A DNA stretch of 64,000 nt. Source: Nocardioides terrae. Lineage in GTDB: Bacteria; Actinomycetota; Actinomycetes; Propionibacteriales; Nocardioidaceae. The stretch lies in assembly GCF_900112345.1 (NCBI RefSeq), contig NZ_FOLB01000001.1, forward strand, positions 248,001-312,000. The letters run 5' to 3'. The notes beneath the pieces are model-generated. The model saw nothing but the letters and a program-made list of their open reading frames with translations, was not told the DNA's origin and searched no databases. Below are positions 24,798 through 33,362 of this stretch, piece after piece. Position 1 is the stretch's first letter, and the number at the start of each line of letters is the position of its first letter. The translations under genes and the position numbers were made by a program.

Positions 24798-25466
24798 TCA
24801 GACGTCGGCGGCCCGCTCGTTGTAGACGCCGGCCTCCTCCTGGCCGGTCAGCGCCTGGATCGCCGTCATCACCTCGTCGGTGAGCAGCCGGCGGGCCTTG
24901 CCGAGCGGCAGGCCGTCGTACCGACCGCGCGGGTCGATCGGCTCGCCGAACGTGACGTGCACCTTCACGACCCGCGGGATGCTCGAGCCGATCGGCTGGA
25001 TCCGCTCGGTGCCGCGCAGGCCGACGGGGACGATCGGGACGCCGGCGGTGAGGGCGAGATGGGCGGCGCCGGTGCGGCCGCGGTAGAGCCGGCCGTCGCG
25101 GCTGCGGGTGCCCTCGGGGTAGATCCCGAACGCCTCACCGCGGCGCAGCACGTCGAGGGCGACGTCGAGGCTCTCCAGGGCCGACTTCGTGTCGTCGCGG
25201 TCGATGGGCAGCATGCCGAGCGCCTCGAACCAGGCCCGCTGGACCGCTCCGCGGACCCCGGGCGTCGTGAAGTACTCCGACTTCGCCAGGAAGACGACCG
25301 TGCGCGGCGCCACGGACGGGATCACCACCGAGTCGACGAAGCTGAGGTGGTTGCTGGCGAGGATCACGCCGCCGCTGCGCGGGACGTTCTCGAGGCCCTG
25401 CACGTCCGGTCGCCAGACGGCCCGGAGCAGCGGCGGGACGACACGATGCACGGCGTCGTAGAACAT
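24798..25466 (-). CDS. 1-acyl-sn-glycerol-3-phosphate acyltransferase family protein (PlsC-like)
   Basis: A 222-aa PlsC-fold acyltransferase. The catalytic NHLSFVD (39-45, the NHxxxxD box) and the substrate-binding EGTRSR motif (about 118-123) are both intact. The family acylates lysophosphatidic acid or related lyso-lipids at the membrane. It appears unrelated to the catabolic island around it. Upstream is a long non-coding gap. Confidence 0.88.
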   Translation of the reverse strand: MFYDAVHRVVPPLLRAVWRPDVQGLENVPRSGGVILASNHLSFVDSVVIPSVAPRTVVFLAKSEYFTTPGVRGAVQRAWFEALGMLPIDRDDTKSALESLDVALDVLRRGEAFGIYPEGTRSRDGRLYRGRTGAAHLALTAGVPIVPVGLRGTERIQPIGSSIPRVVKVHVTFGEPIDPRGRYDGLPLGKARRLLTDEVMTAIQALTGQEEAGVYNERAADV

Positions 25467-25559
25467 GCTCGCGATCCTGACGGTTACCGGTCGGTCTCGG
25501 AAACCTGCGCCTCGCTGTCGGCGCGCCTTCCCGGCCTGGCGACCGGGACCTGCTCACAT

Positions 25560-25789
25560 AGGTGAAGGGCCCTCGCGAGTATGAGTCGCAAGGGCCCTTC
25601 GGTTTGACCGATCACGGGTGAGCCTCTCGGTCGACAGCTCCTCGCCTCCGGTCCCCGCGCTGCATCACCCAGCGGCGGCGCCCTCTCCTTCGCCTTGCGG
25701 CGTCGGGTCCGGCGTCTGGACCTTCGTCTCCGAGCTGTCCCGCCTTCCTCGGTTCCTCCGGTTTCCCTTCGGTGCCTCGGTCGGCGTGA
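25560..25789 (-). ncRNA. candidate structured non-coding RNA (~230 nt)
   Basis: Read on the minus strand. An outer stem GACCGA/TCGGTC (25782-25777 with 25611-25606) encloses a large, purine-rich internal loop. A second long-range stem GACAGCTC/GAGCTGTC (25739-25732 with 25640-25633) encloses three hairpins: GGTCC/GGACC (25722-25706), GCC-GCAA-GGC (25701-25692) and CGCTG/CAGCG (25674-25658). The 3' end is a 10-bp terminator-like stem. A promoter TTGTGG-18-TAGAAC lies just upstream. The rod with a large internal loop recalls 6S/Ms1-type RNAs, but I cannot assign a family. The same bases could fold on the plus strand. Confidence 0.4.
25564..25600. terminator. strong stem-loop terminator
   Basis: GAAGGGCCCT (25564-25573) pairs with AGGGCCCTTC (25591-25600), extended by GCGA/TCGC inside. 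The U-richness after it is modest on both strands. It would end the candidate RNA on the minus strand. Confidence 0.65.
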
Positions 25790-25794
25790 GAGAA

Positions 25795-25824
25795 GTTCTA
25801 CGCCCCCTGTGAGCCGGGCCACAA
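25795..25824 (-). promoter_or_regulatory. candidate promoter of the structured RNA
   Basis: On the minus strand TTGTGG (25824-25819), an 18-nt spacer, and TAGAAC (25800-25795). Predicted transcription start about 25788-25790, just before the outer stem of the candidate RNA. Confidence 0.4.
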
Positions 25825-25878
25825 GGGGTCGGCGAGAACAACTTCGATTCCACAGCCGACTGCACAGGATGACCCCGG

Positions 25879-25918
25879 TTATCCACCACGGCCGTCACTT
25901 CTCCACCGGTTGTCCACC
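25879..25918. promoter_or_regulatory. second cluster of DnaA-box-like sites
   Basis: TTATCCACC (25879-25887), TTCTCCACC (25899-25907) and TTGTCCACC (25910-25918), all in one orientation. The first and third differ from TT(A/G)TCCACA only at the last base. Confidence 0.4.
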
Positions 25919-25970
25919 GGTTCCGGGGACGGCTGTGCAGAACCGGTCTAGACGACCGATCGGCTCGTCG

Positions 25971-27362
25971 TCACCAGCCGCGCGCCTGCTCGAACGCCGC
26001 GGCGATCTCCAGGAGACGTCGGTCGGCGCCGTGCGGGGCGACGATCTGCACGCCGACGGGCAGCCCCTCGGGCGTGGCCCCGGCCGGCACGGAGATGGCG
26101 GGGCAGCCGGTGACGGTGATGAAGTAGGCCGACCGCATCCAGTCCAGGTAGCTCGCCATCGGCCGCCCGTTGATCGACGTCGGGAACTCCTGGTCGGCCG
26201 GGAAGGGCGGCACCTGCGAGGTCGGCAGGACCAGGACGTCGTAGTCGTGGAAGAACAGCCGCATGGTCTCCGCGAGCCGGGTGCGCTGGGCGTAGGCGCG
26301 GGCGACGTCGGCGCCCGTCAGCGACTCCCCGGCCCGGATGTTGTCGGCCAACGACTGCTTGAACGCGTCGGGGTGGCGGGCCAGCAGGGCGCCGAACGCC
26401 GCCTGGAATTGCCACGCGCGCAGCGTCCGGAACGTGTCGTCGGCCAGCGCCAGGTCGGGCCAGGCGGAGAAGACCGAGGCGCCGTTGCGGGCCAGGAGCC
26501 GCCCGGCCTCCTCGGTGACGGCGGCGACGGACGTGTCCACCTCGAAGGCACCGCCGAGGTCGAGCGTCCAGGCGACGCGCAGACCGTGCAGGGACCCGGC
26601 CACCGGCGGCGCGAAGGCGGCGCCGGGCTCGCCGAGCGCCTGCGGCGCGCGGGGGTCCGGCCCCGCGATCACCGAGAGCAGCAGCGCCAGGTCACCGACG
26701 TTGCGCGCCATCGGGCCGCCGACCGACGTCGTCTCCCACTGGTTGGGCTTGGGCCACTCGGGCACACGACCGAAGCTGGGACGCAGGCCGACCAGGCCGC
26801 AGAACGACGCCGGGTTGCGCAGCGAACCGCCCATGTCCGAGCCCTCGGCCAGCGGCACCATCCCCGCGGCCAGCGCCGCCGCCGCTCCCCCGCTCGACCC
26901 GCCGGCCGACCGGCTCGGGTCGACGGGGTTGCGGGTGGTGCCGAAGACCGCGTTGAACGTGTGCGACCCGGCGGCGAACTCGGGCACGTTCGTCTTCCCG
27001 ACGGTCACCACCCCGGCCCGCCGGATCCGCTCGACGATCAGCTCGTCGGCCTCGGGGACGTGGTCGGCGAAGAGCGGCGAGCCGTACGTCGTCCGCCATC
27101 CGGCCACGGCGTGGGTGTCCTTGAAGGCGAACGGCAGGCCGTGCAGCGGGCCGGCCGGCGCGCCGGAGGCGAGGTGCTGGTCGGCGGCCGCGGCGCCCGC
27201 CCGGGCGCGGTCGACGTCGAGGGACACGATCGCGTTGAGGTCGTAGTTGCGCTCGCCGATCCGGGCCAGGTGGAGCTCGAGCAGCTCGCGGGCGGAGATC
27301 TGCCGCGCGCGGATCGCGGCCGCCTGCTCCCGGGCGGTCGAGGCAACGGTGAGGTCGGTCAT
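25971..27362 (-). CDS. amidase signature-family amidohydrolase (ureidomalonase candidate)
   Basis: A 463-aa amidase signature enzyme with the full Ser-cisSer-Lys triad: K81 in FKDTH, Ser156 in GGSSGG and S180 in GSDMGGSLR. The family hydrolyses linear amides and ureides; ureidomalonase, the third enzyme of oxidative pyrimidine degradation, is a member. It is the last gene of the permease-molybdenum hydroxylase-CoxG operon (ATGA overlap with the CoxG gene), so it should act on a product of that oxidation. Hydrolysis of ureidomalonate or of malonamate is the leading inference; biuret or allophanate are alternatives. Confidence 0.85.
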   Translation of the reverse strand: MTDLTVASTAREQAAAIRARQISARELLELHLARIGERNYDLNAIVSLDVDRARAGAAAADQHLASGAPAGPLHGLPFAFKDTHAVAGWRTTYGSPLFADHVPEADELIVERIRRAGVVTVGKTNVPEFAAGSHTFNAVFGTTRNPVDPSRSAGGSSGGAAAALAAGMVPLAEGSDMGGSLRNPASFCGLVGLRPSFGRVPEWPKPNQWETTSVGGPMARNVGDLALLLSVIAGPDPRAPQALGEPGAAFAPPVAGSLHGLRVAWTLDLGGAFEVDTSVAAVTEEAGRLLARNGASVFSAWPDLALADDTFRTLRAWQFQAAFGALLARHPDAFKQSLADNIRAGESLTGADVARAYAQRTRLAETMRLFFHDYDVLVLPTSQVPPFPADQEFPTSINGRPMASYLDWMRSAYFITVTGCPAISVPAGATPEGLPVGVQIVAPHGADRRLLEIAAAFEQARGW

Positions 27363-28018
27363 CGGCGCCCGAGGAATCGGCCGGCGACGACGCCGAGCAG
27401 GACCAGCCCGGCCCCGACCGCGATGCCCTTGACGAACTCGTCGCGGTCACCCGACCGCGCCGGGGCGGTGAAGACCGTCCCGACGGCAGCGGGGGTCTCG
27501 ATACGCTCGCTGACGCTCGCTACTCGACCATCGGACGCCCCGCTGGTCGAGTAGCCGGAGCCGATGGGCGGAGGCGTGTCGAGACCCCTGATCGCCTCGC
27601 CGATGCCCTTGAAGAACTCCCCCGCCATCCGCTTCGAGACGCTGGTCAGCATCCGCTGGCCGACTCCTCCGACCATGCCCCCGACGGTCGCGTCCGCGGC
27701 GTAGGAGACCTCCGTGCCGCCGTCGACGGCCCCCAGCGTGACGTCCACGGTCGCGTCGATCGTCCCGGGTGCGCCGGCCCCCGACAGCCGCATCACGAGC
27801 GACTGGCGCTCCACCAGGTCGGAGAGTACGGCGGTGCCGTCGTAGGTGCCCTTGATCGCGGCGACGCCCGCGGTGACCGTCATCGCGTAGGAGTTCTCCC
27901 CCACCGTCTCCAGCCGCGAGCAGCCGGGGATGGTGCGGACCAGCACGGCCGGGTCGAGGATCGCCTCCCACACCGACTCCACGGGGTGCGGGACGACGAC
28001 GGATCCGGTGATCTTCAC
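27359..28018 (-). CDS. CoxG-like SRPBCC protein with C-terminal membrane anchor (carries in-frame repeat)
   Basis: A 219-aa protein. Residues 1-144 are a CoxG/SRPBCC domain (GSVVVPHPVESVWEAILDP, IPGCSRLE), as found beside molybdenum hydroxylases, where CoxG helps membrane attachment or maturation. Residues 145-175 come exactly from the second 93-bp repeat and form the linker. A single membrane helix (about 198-214, GAGLVLLGVVAGRFLG) ends the protein. The repeat therefore lengthens the tether. GTG 28018 follows CAGGAGC and overlaps the large-subunit stop by 4 nt. Confidence 0.85.
   Translation of the reverse strand: MKITGSVVVPHPVESVWEAILDPAVLVRTIPGCSRLETVGENSYAMTVTAGVAAIKGTYDGTAVLSDLVERQSLVMRLSGAGAPGTIDATVDVTLGAVDGGTEVSYAADATVGGMVGGVGQRMLTSVSKRMAGEFFKGIGEAIRGLDTPPPIGSGYSTSGASDGRVASVSERIETPAAVGTVFTAPARSGDRDEFVKGIAVGAGLVLLGVVAGRFLGRR
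27494..27586. repeat. 93-bp palindromic repeat, copy 2 (inside coxG-like gene)
   Basis: Same length, ends and orientation as copy 1. It is read in the same frame, giving GLDTPPPIGSGYST to SVSERIET. It has no stop in the host frame. The opposite strand is also open across it. Confidence 0.85.
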
Positions 28019-30398
28019 GAGTGCTCCTGACGCAGGGTGAACAGGTCCGACGGGGAGATCGGCATCGCGGTGAGGGCGAAGCCCTCGGCGTCGGAGATGG
28101 CCGAGGCGAAGACGGCCGCCGACGGGATCACGCCCGCCTCGCCGGCGCCCTTGATGCCGAGCGGGTTGAGCGGCGAGGGCGTCTCGAGGTGGTCGATGTC
28201 GATGCCGTCGGGCACCTCGGTGACGTAGGGCATGAGGAAGTCCATGAAGGACGCGTTCAGCAGCTGGCCGGACTCGTCGTAGGCCATCCGCTCGTAGAGC
28301 GCGCCGCCGACCCCTTGCGCGACGCCGCCGTGGATCTGGCCCTCGACGATCATCGGGTTGATGAGCCGGCCGCAGTCGTGCACCACGGCGTACTTCAGGA
28401 TCGAGATCTCGGCCGTGTCCGGGTCGGTCTCGACGATGACCGCGTGCATGCCCGAGGCGAAGGTCGATCGCTCGGGGCTGTAGAAGTCCTTGCCCTCCAG
28501 GCCCGGCTCGTCGTCCTCGGCGACCGGCGGCTTCCCCGGGTCGCCCACGGTGAACTGGGTGGCGACCCGGGACTTCTCGTCGAAGGCGTAGCGCAGCGGG
28601 TTGGAGAGCACGGCGACCGTGCCGAGGTCGATCACGGCGCCCCCGTCGAGCGGGTTGCCCTTGACCGACACGACGCCGTCGTTGATCTCCAGGTCGTCCT
28701 CGGCCGCCTCGAGGGCGTCGGCGGCGATGCGCAGCACCTTCTCGCGGGCACGCAGCGCGGCCAGGTGGATCGCCGAGCCTGACATCACGGCCGCGCGGGA
28801 GGCGAAGGTGCCGACGGCGTACGGCATGCGCCGCGTGTCGCCGGTGACGACCTCGACGTCCTCGAAGCGGCACCCGAGCGTGTCGGCGACGAGCTGCGCG
28901 AACGCGGTCTGGTGCCCCTGACCCTGGGTGGTCAGGCCGGTGGCCACCTTCACCTTGCCGGAGGTCTCGATGTGCACGTGGGCGCCCTCGTAGGGCCCGA
29001 CGCCGGTGCCCTCGACGTAGCAGGCCAGCCCGATCCCGACGCGTCGGCCCTGTGCGGCCATCTCCTGCTGGTAGGCCGGGAAGTCGTCCCAGCCGACGAG
29101 GGCCTTGATCTTCTCCAGCATCGCCGGGTAGTCGCCGGAGTCGTACTCCAGCTCCCGGCCGTCCTGGAAGATCAGCCCCTGGTCGTAGGGGAACTCGTCG
29201 GGCTGGATGAAGTTGGCCGCCCGCACCTCGGTGCGGTCCTTGCCGAGGAACCCCGCGATGGCGTCCATGGTCCGCTCCATCGCGTAGCAGCCCTGCGGCC
29301 GGCCGGCGCCGCGGTAGGGCGTCACCATCACGGTGTTGGTGTAGAGCGACTCGAAGACGACGCGGTAGACCTCGGGCTTGTAAGGCCCGAGCAGCTGCGT
29401 GGAGGTGATGATCGGGACGATGAGGCCGTAGGGGATGTAGGCGCCGTGGTCGTGCCAGAACCGCACGTCGAGCGCGAGCAGCCGTCCGTCGTCGTCGAAG
29501 CCGACCTCGACGTGCTGGACCTGGCCGCGCTCGTGAGCGCTGGAGATGAAGTGCTCGCGGCGGTCCTCGGTGAACTTCACGGTCCGGCCCAGGGCGCGCG
29601 CGGCGAGCGGGACGAGCAGCTCCTCGGGCCACGGGTGGTTGATCTTGACGCCGAAGCCGCCGCCGACGTCCGGGGTGACGACGTCGACCTGGCCGAGGTC
29701 GAGGCCGAGCTTGGCCGCCACCACCGCGCGTACGCCGGTCGAGGTCTGCGTCGACGTCCAGACCTGCAGCCGGTCGGTGTCGGGGTCCCACCGGGCGACG
29801 GTGCCACGGCCCTCCAGCGGGGTGCAGGCGGACCGCTCGACGGTCAGGTCGAGCGTCAGTGTGTGCGGCGCCTTGGCCATCGCGGCCTCGACGTCACCGG
29901 TGGCCTGCTCCATCCGAGCCGCCACGTTGCCGGGCACGTCGTCGTGGACGAGGTGCTCGGCGGCGCGGGCCGCGTCGATGCCCACGACGGGCGGCAGGAG
30001 GTCGTAGGCGACCTCGATGCGGCCGACCGCGTCCTCGGCGAGGTAGCGGTCGTCGGCGACGACGAACGCGATCGCCTCGCCGACGTAGTTCACCCGGTCC
30101 TTGGCCAGGGCGTACTGCGTGCGTCCCTCGGTCAGCGCGGGGTGAGGGATGAGCAGCGGCAGCGGCTCCGCCATCGGGCCGGTCAGGTCGTCGTAGGTCC
30201 ACACCGCGTGGACGCCGTCGACGTCGAGCACACCGGAGACGTCGATGTCGACGATGCGGGCGTGCGCGTGCGGGCTGCGCAGCACCGCGCAGTGCAGCGT
30301 GCCGGGCGAGACGGCCACGTCGTCGGCGTACCGGCCCCTGCCGCGGAGGAGCCGCTGGTCCTCCGTGCGCTGCACCGGCTGGCCCATCAGCTTGGTGG

Positions 30399-30402
<4 letters not shown>
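28015..30402 (-). CDS. molybdenum hydroxylase large subunit (xanthine dehydrogenase/CoxL form II family)
   Basis: A 795-aa molybdopterin-cytosine-dinucleotide subunit. PYRGAGR (362-368) replaces the Cys-containing loop of true CO dehydrogenase, and the catalytic glutamate is E755 in GIKGAGE. It is therefore a hydroxylase of an N-heterocycle or aldehyde, not a CO dehydrogenase. With the S and M subunits it makes an L-M-S complex that adds oxygen from water to a ring carbon and passes electrons to an acceptor. The operon with a UraA-type permease and amidase suggests uracil/thymine dehydrogenase; xanthine or another azaheterocycle is possible. ATGA overlap with the S subunit. Confidence 0.9.
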
Positions 30403-30883
<481 letters not shown>

Positions 30884-30887
<4 letters not shown>

Positions 30888-31717
30888 CTCGCCTTCCTCG
30901 CCTCTCGCACGACCTTCGCGGTGAGCACCCTGACCAGCTGGGCGCGGTAGTCGGCGGTCGCGTGGATGTCGCCGATCGGGTCGAGCCGGCTCAGGGCCGC
31001 CTCGCCCAGGTCGTCGTCGGGCACGTCGGTGAGGTCGATCACCGTCGGCACGTCGCTGACCGAGAGGTACGCCGCCTTGACCGTGTCGTTCGAGACCAGG
31101 GCCGCCACGCCGACCAGCGCGTAGTCGCCGTGCCGCCGCGCGACCTCGGCGAACGCCACGCCGGCGCCGTCGGCCAGCGCCGGGAAGGTCGCGCCCAGCG
31201 CCAGCTCGTCGGGTGCCAGCGACGACTCCAGAGGCCCGACGAAGAGCTCCTCGGCAGGGACGGTGCGCGTCCCACGCACCGACCCCACGTCGAGGGACCC
31301 GCCCAGCAGGGCGAGCACGGCCGGCAGCTCGGCGGCGCTGTCGGCGTGCACGATCGACCCGACCGACGTACCCCTGTTGCGGATGGTCGGGTGGGCGACG
31401 TGGGCGAGCGCCTGGGCCAGCAGCGGCTGGGCCAGCCGCGCTTCCTCGGAGGCGAGCAGGTCGGCGTGCCGGACCAGCGCGCCGACGTGGACGCCCTCGG
31501 GCCGGATCTCGATCGCGGCCAGCCCCGCCGCCGGGTCGAGGTGGTTGATGTCCACCAGCGCCGGCGGCGAGGCCAGCCGCATCGAGAGCAGCGGGACCAG
31601 GCTCTGCCCGCCCGCGAGCACCTTCGCGCCCGCACCGTCGCGCAGCTCTGCTGCCAGTGCTTCGCACGCCTCGGCGGGCGTGCTCGGACGGTGGTAGCGG
31701 AAGGGGGCAGGCTTCAC
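30884..31717 (-). CDS. molybdenum hydroxylase FAD subunit
   Basis: A 277-aa CoxM-type FAD-binding subunit. AGGQSLVPLL (35-44) and TIRNRGTSVGS (110-120) are the two FAD pyrophosphate motifs; SVGS varies slightly from the common TVGG or TIGG. It receives electrons from the iron-sulfur subunit. The start overlaps the permease stop by 4 nt, so uptake and oxidation are made from one coupled transcript. Confidence 0.92.
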
Positions 31718-33207
31718 GAGTCCGTGTGCATCCTGTGGTCGTCGCGGTCCTCGCCGCCGATGTGGCGGTGAGGCGCCGCGTGGTCCTCGACATGGGCGCC
31801 GGGATGGCCGACGGCGATGATGGCGCCGTCGTCGACGCCCCGGGGCGCGACGACGCGGGCGAGGTGGTAGCCGCCCACCACCACGATCGTGCCGAGCGCG
31901 ATGCCGGTCAGGCTGAAGTCGTCGGTGAACTTCAGCGTGGCGTCGCCGACGGCGAGAATGATTCCCGCGGCGAGCGGCACGAGGTTGGCGGGGTTCGCGA
32001 AGTTGACCCGGTTCTCAATCCAGATCTTGGCGCCGAGGAGACCGATCATGCCGTAGAGCACGAGCGTGATGCCGCCCAGCACAGCTGGCGGGGTCTGGTT
32101 CACGATCGCGCCGAACTTCGGGATGAAGCCGAGCAGGATCGCCACGATCGCGGCCACGAAGTAGGCGGCCGTCGAGTAGACCCGGGTGGCCGCCATGACG
32201 CCGATGTTCTCGGCGTACGTCGTCGTCGGCGAGCCACCGACCGCGGAAGCGATGACGGTGCCGACGCCGTCGGCGGCCACCGCACGGCCCATCAGCGGGT
32301 CGAGATCGGCGCCGGTCATCTCGGAGACCGCCTTGACGTGACCGACATTCTCGGCGATGAGCGCGATGACCGCCGGCAGCGCCAGCAGGATGAACGTGAT
32401 CGAGAACGACGGCGCGTGCCAGCCCACCGCATCCAGGTTGCCGGCCAGCGTCTGGTTGCCGACCAGGCCGTCGGCGGTGTGCTTGGGGAAGCCGAACCAG
32501 TCAGCATGCTTCACCGGGCTCCAGTCGACGCGGGCGTGCGTGGTCGCCTCGCCGTTGGAGGACGGCGTCACCGAGGTGATCTTCCCGAAGATCCCGTCGA
32601 ACAACCACGACACGAGGTAGCCGAAGATCAGGCCGAGGAAGACCGCGATCCGGCCCGCGAAGCCGCGCAGTCCGACCGCCATGAGGACGACTGCCACCAT
32701 GGTGATGATGGCCACCCACGCATCGGCCGGCATGTAGGTCTTGGTGGCTACCGGCGCAAGGTTGAAGCCGATCAGCATCACTACGGCGCCCGTGACGGCG
32801 GGCGGCAGCACCGCGTTGACCACACCCGCGCCGAGGAAGTGGATCACCAGGCCGACGATGGCGAGAACGATGCCGGCAACGAGGATGGCCCCGGTGACGT
32901 CCGCGGGGCCGCCCTTCTGGGCGTAGATGGCGGTAGCCGCGCCGACGAAAGACGCCGAGGTGCCCAGGTAGCTGGGCACCTTGCCCTGGACGATCAGCAG
33001 GAAACAGATCGTCGCGATACCGGACATCATGATCGCCAGGTTGGCGTTCAGCCCCATGACGATAGGGAAGACGAATGTCGCGCCGAACATCGCCACGACG
33101 TGCTGGGCCCCGATGCCCACGGTCTTCGGCCAACTGAGGCGCTGATGGGGGGCGACGGGCTGACCCGGCGCCGGGTCGACCACGTCCCACTTGAACAACG
33201 ACGACAT
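31714..33207 (-). CDS. NCS2 nucleobase:cation symporter, UraA-like
   Basis: A 497-aa membrane protein, about 14 transmembrane segments, of the NAT/NCS2 family. ENVGH and, above all, TTTYAENIGVMAATRVYS match the uracil-type (UraA/RutG) signature rather than the xanthine/urate type. This predicts import of uracil, thymine or a close analogue such as barbiturate. The C-terminal tail is His/Asp-rich and unusual. GAAGGG precedes the ATG at 33207. First gene of the six-gene operon; a 7-bp inverted repeat lies 40-67 nt upstream. Confidence 0.9.
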   Translation of the reverse strand: MSSLFKWDVVDPAPGQPVAPHQRLSWPKTVGIGAQHVVAMFGATFVFPIVMGLNANLAIMMSGIATICFLLIVQGKVPSYLGTSASFVGAATAIYAQKGGPADVTGAILVAGIVLAIVGLVIHFLGAGVVNAVLPPAVTGAVVMLIGFNLAPVATKTYMPADAWVAIITMVAVVLMAVGLRGFAGRIAVFLGLIFGYLVSWLFDGIFGKITSVTPSSNGEATTHARVDWSPVKHADWFGFPKHTADGLVGNQTLAGNLDAVGWHAPSFSITFILLALPAVIALIAENVGHVKAVSEMTGADLDPLMGRAVAADGVGTVIASAVGGSPTTTYAENIGVMAATRVYSTAAYFVAAIVAILLGFIPKFGAIVNQTPPAVLGGITLVLYGMIGLLGAKIWIENRVNFANPANLVPLAAGIILAVGDATLKFTDDFSLTGIALGTIVVVGGYHLARVVAPRGVDDGAIIAVGHPGAHVEDHAAPHRHIGGEDRDDHRMHTDS

Positions 33208-33247
33208 CGCTGAACCCTTCTCTGGTGCCTCGCTCGGGGTCGAGGCG

Positions 33248-33274
33248 GATCTGCTCAAACTAGTGACGCAGATC
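33248..33274. promoter_or_regulatory. inverted repeat, candidate PucR operator for permease operon
   Basis: GATCTGC (33248-33254) and GCAGATC (33268-33274), 13-bp spacer, centred about 54 nt before the permease ATG. The spacer contains TAGTTT on the minus strand, a possible -10. An ATCTGC half-site recurs at 34719-34724 in the divergent pucR/DUF2877 gap. Confidence 0.5.
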
Positions 33275-33362
33275 ATGGCCACTCGACGGCGACACCTGCC
33301 GAAGGCTCGCCAGAGCGGTGGGCAGCAGTTGTGCGGTGTCGCCGGCGCAGGCGGCCCGGTGA

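Larger units (their letters stand above)
25467..25970. other. 504-bp intergenic region without a protein gene
   Basis: Between the PlsC-like gene and the amidase, both on the minus strand. It holds a strong stem-loop (25564-25600), a densely structured stretch that may be a small RNA (to about 25789), and a group of DnaA-box-like sites (25879-25918). Open frames here are short, arginine-rich and implausible. Confidence 0.6.

Noticed and set aside
25560..25800. Known RNA families (RNase P, tmRNA, SRP RNA, cobalamin riboswitch)
   Set aside because: The conserved cores of these RNAs are not present; the resemblance to a B12 box is on short GC words only.
25484..25822. Protein-coding gene on the minus strand in the plsC-amidase gap
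   Set aside because: Arg-rich, no start signal, spans a strong terminator and structured RNA; no family resemblance.
27359..29791. 810-codon frame reading through the coxG-like gene and into the large subunit region
   Set aside because: Only the last 219 codons resemble a protein family; the rest is the shadow of the molybdenum subunit.
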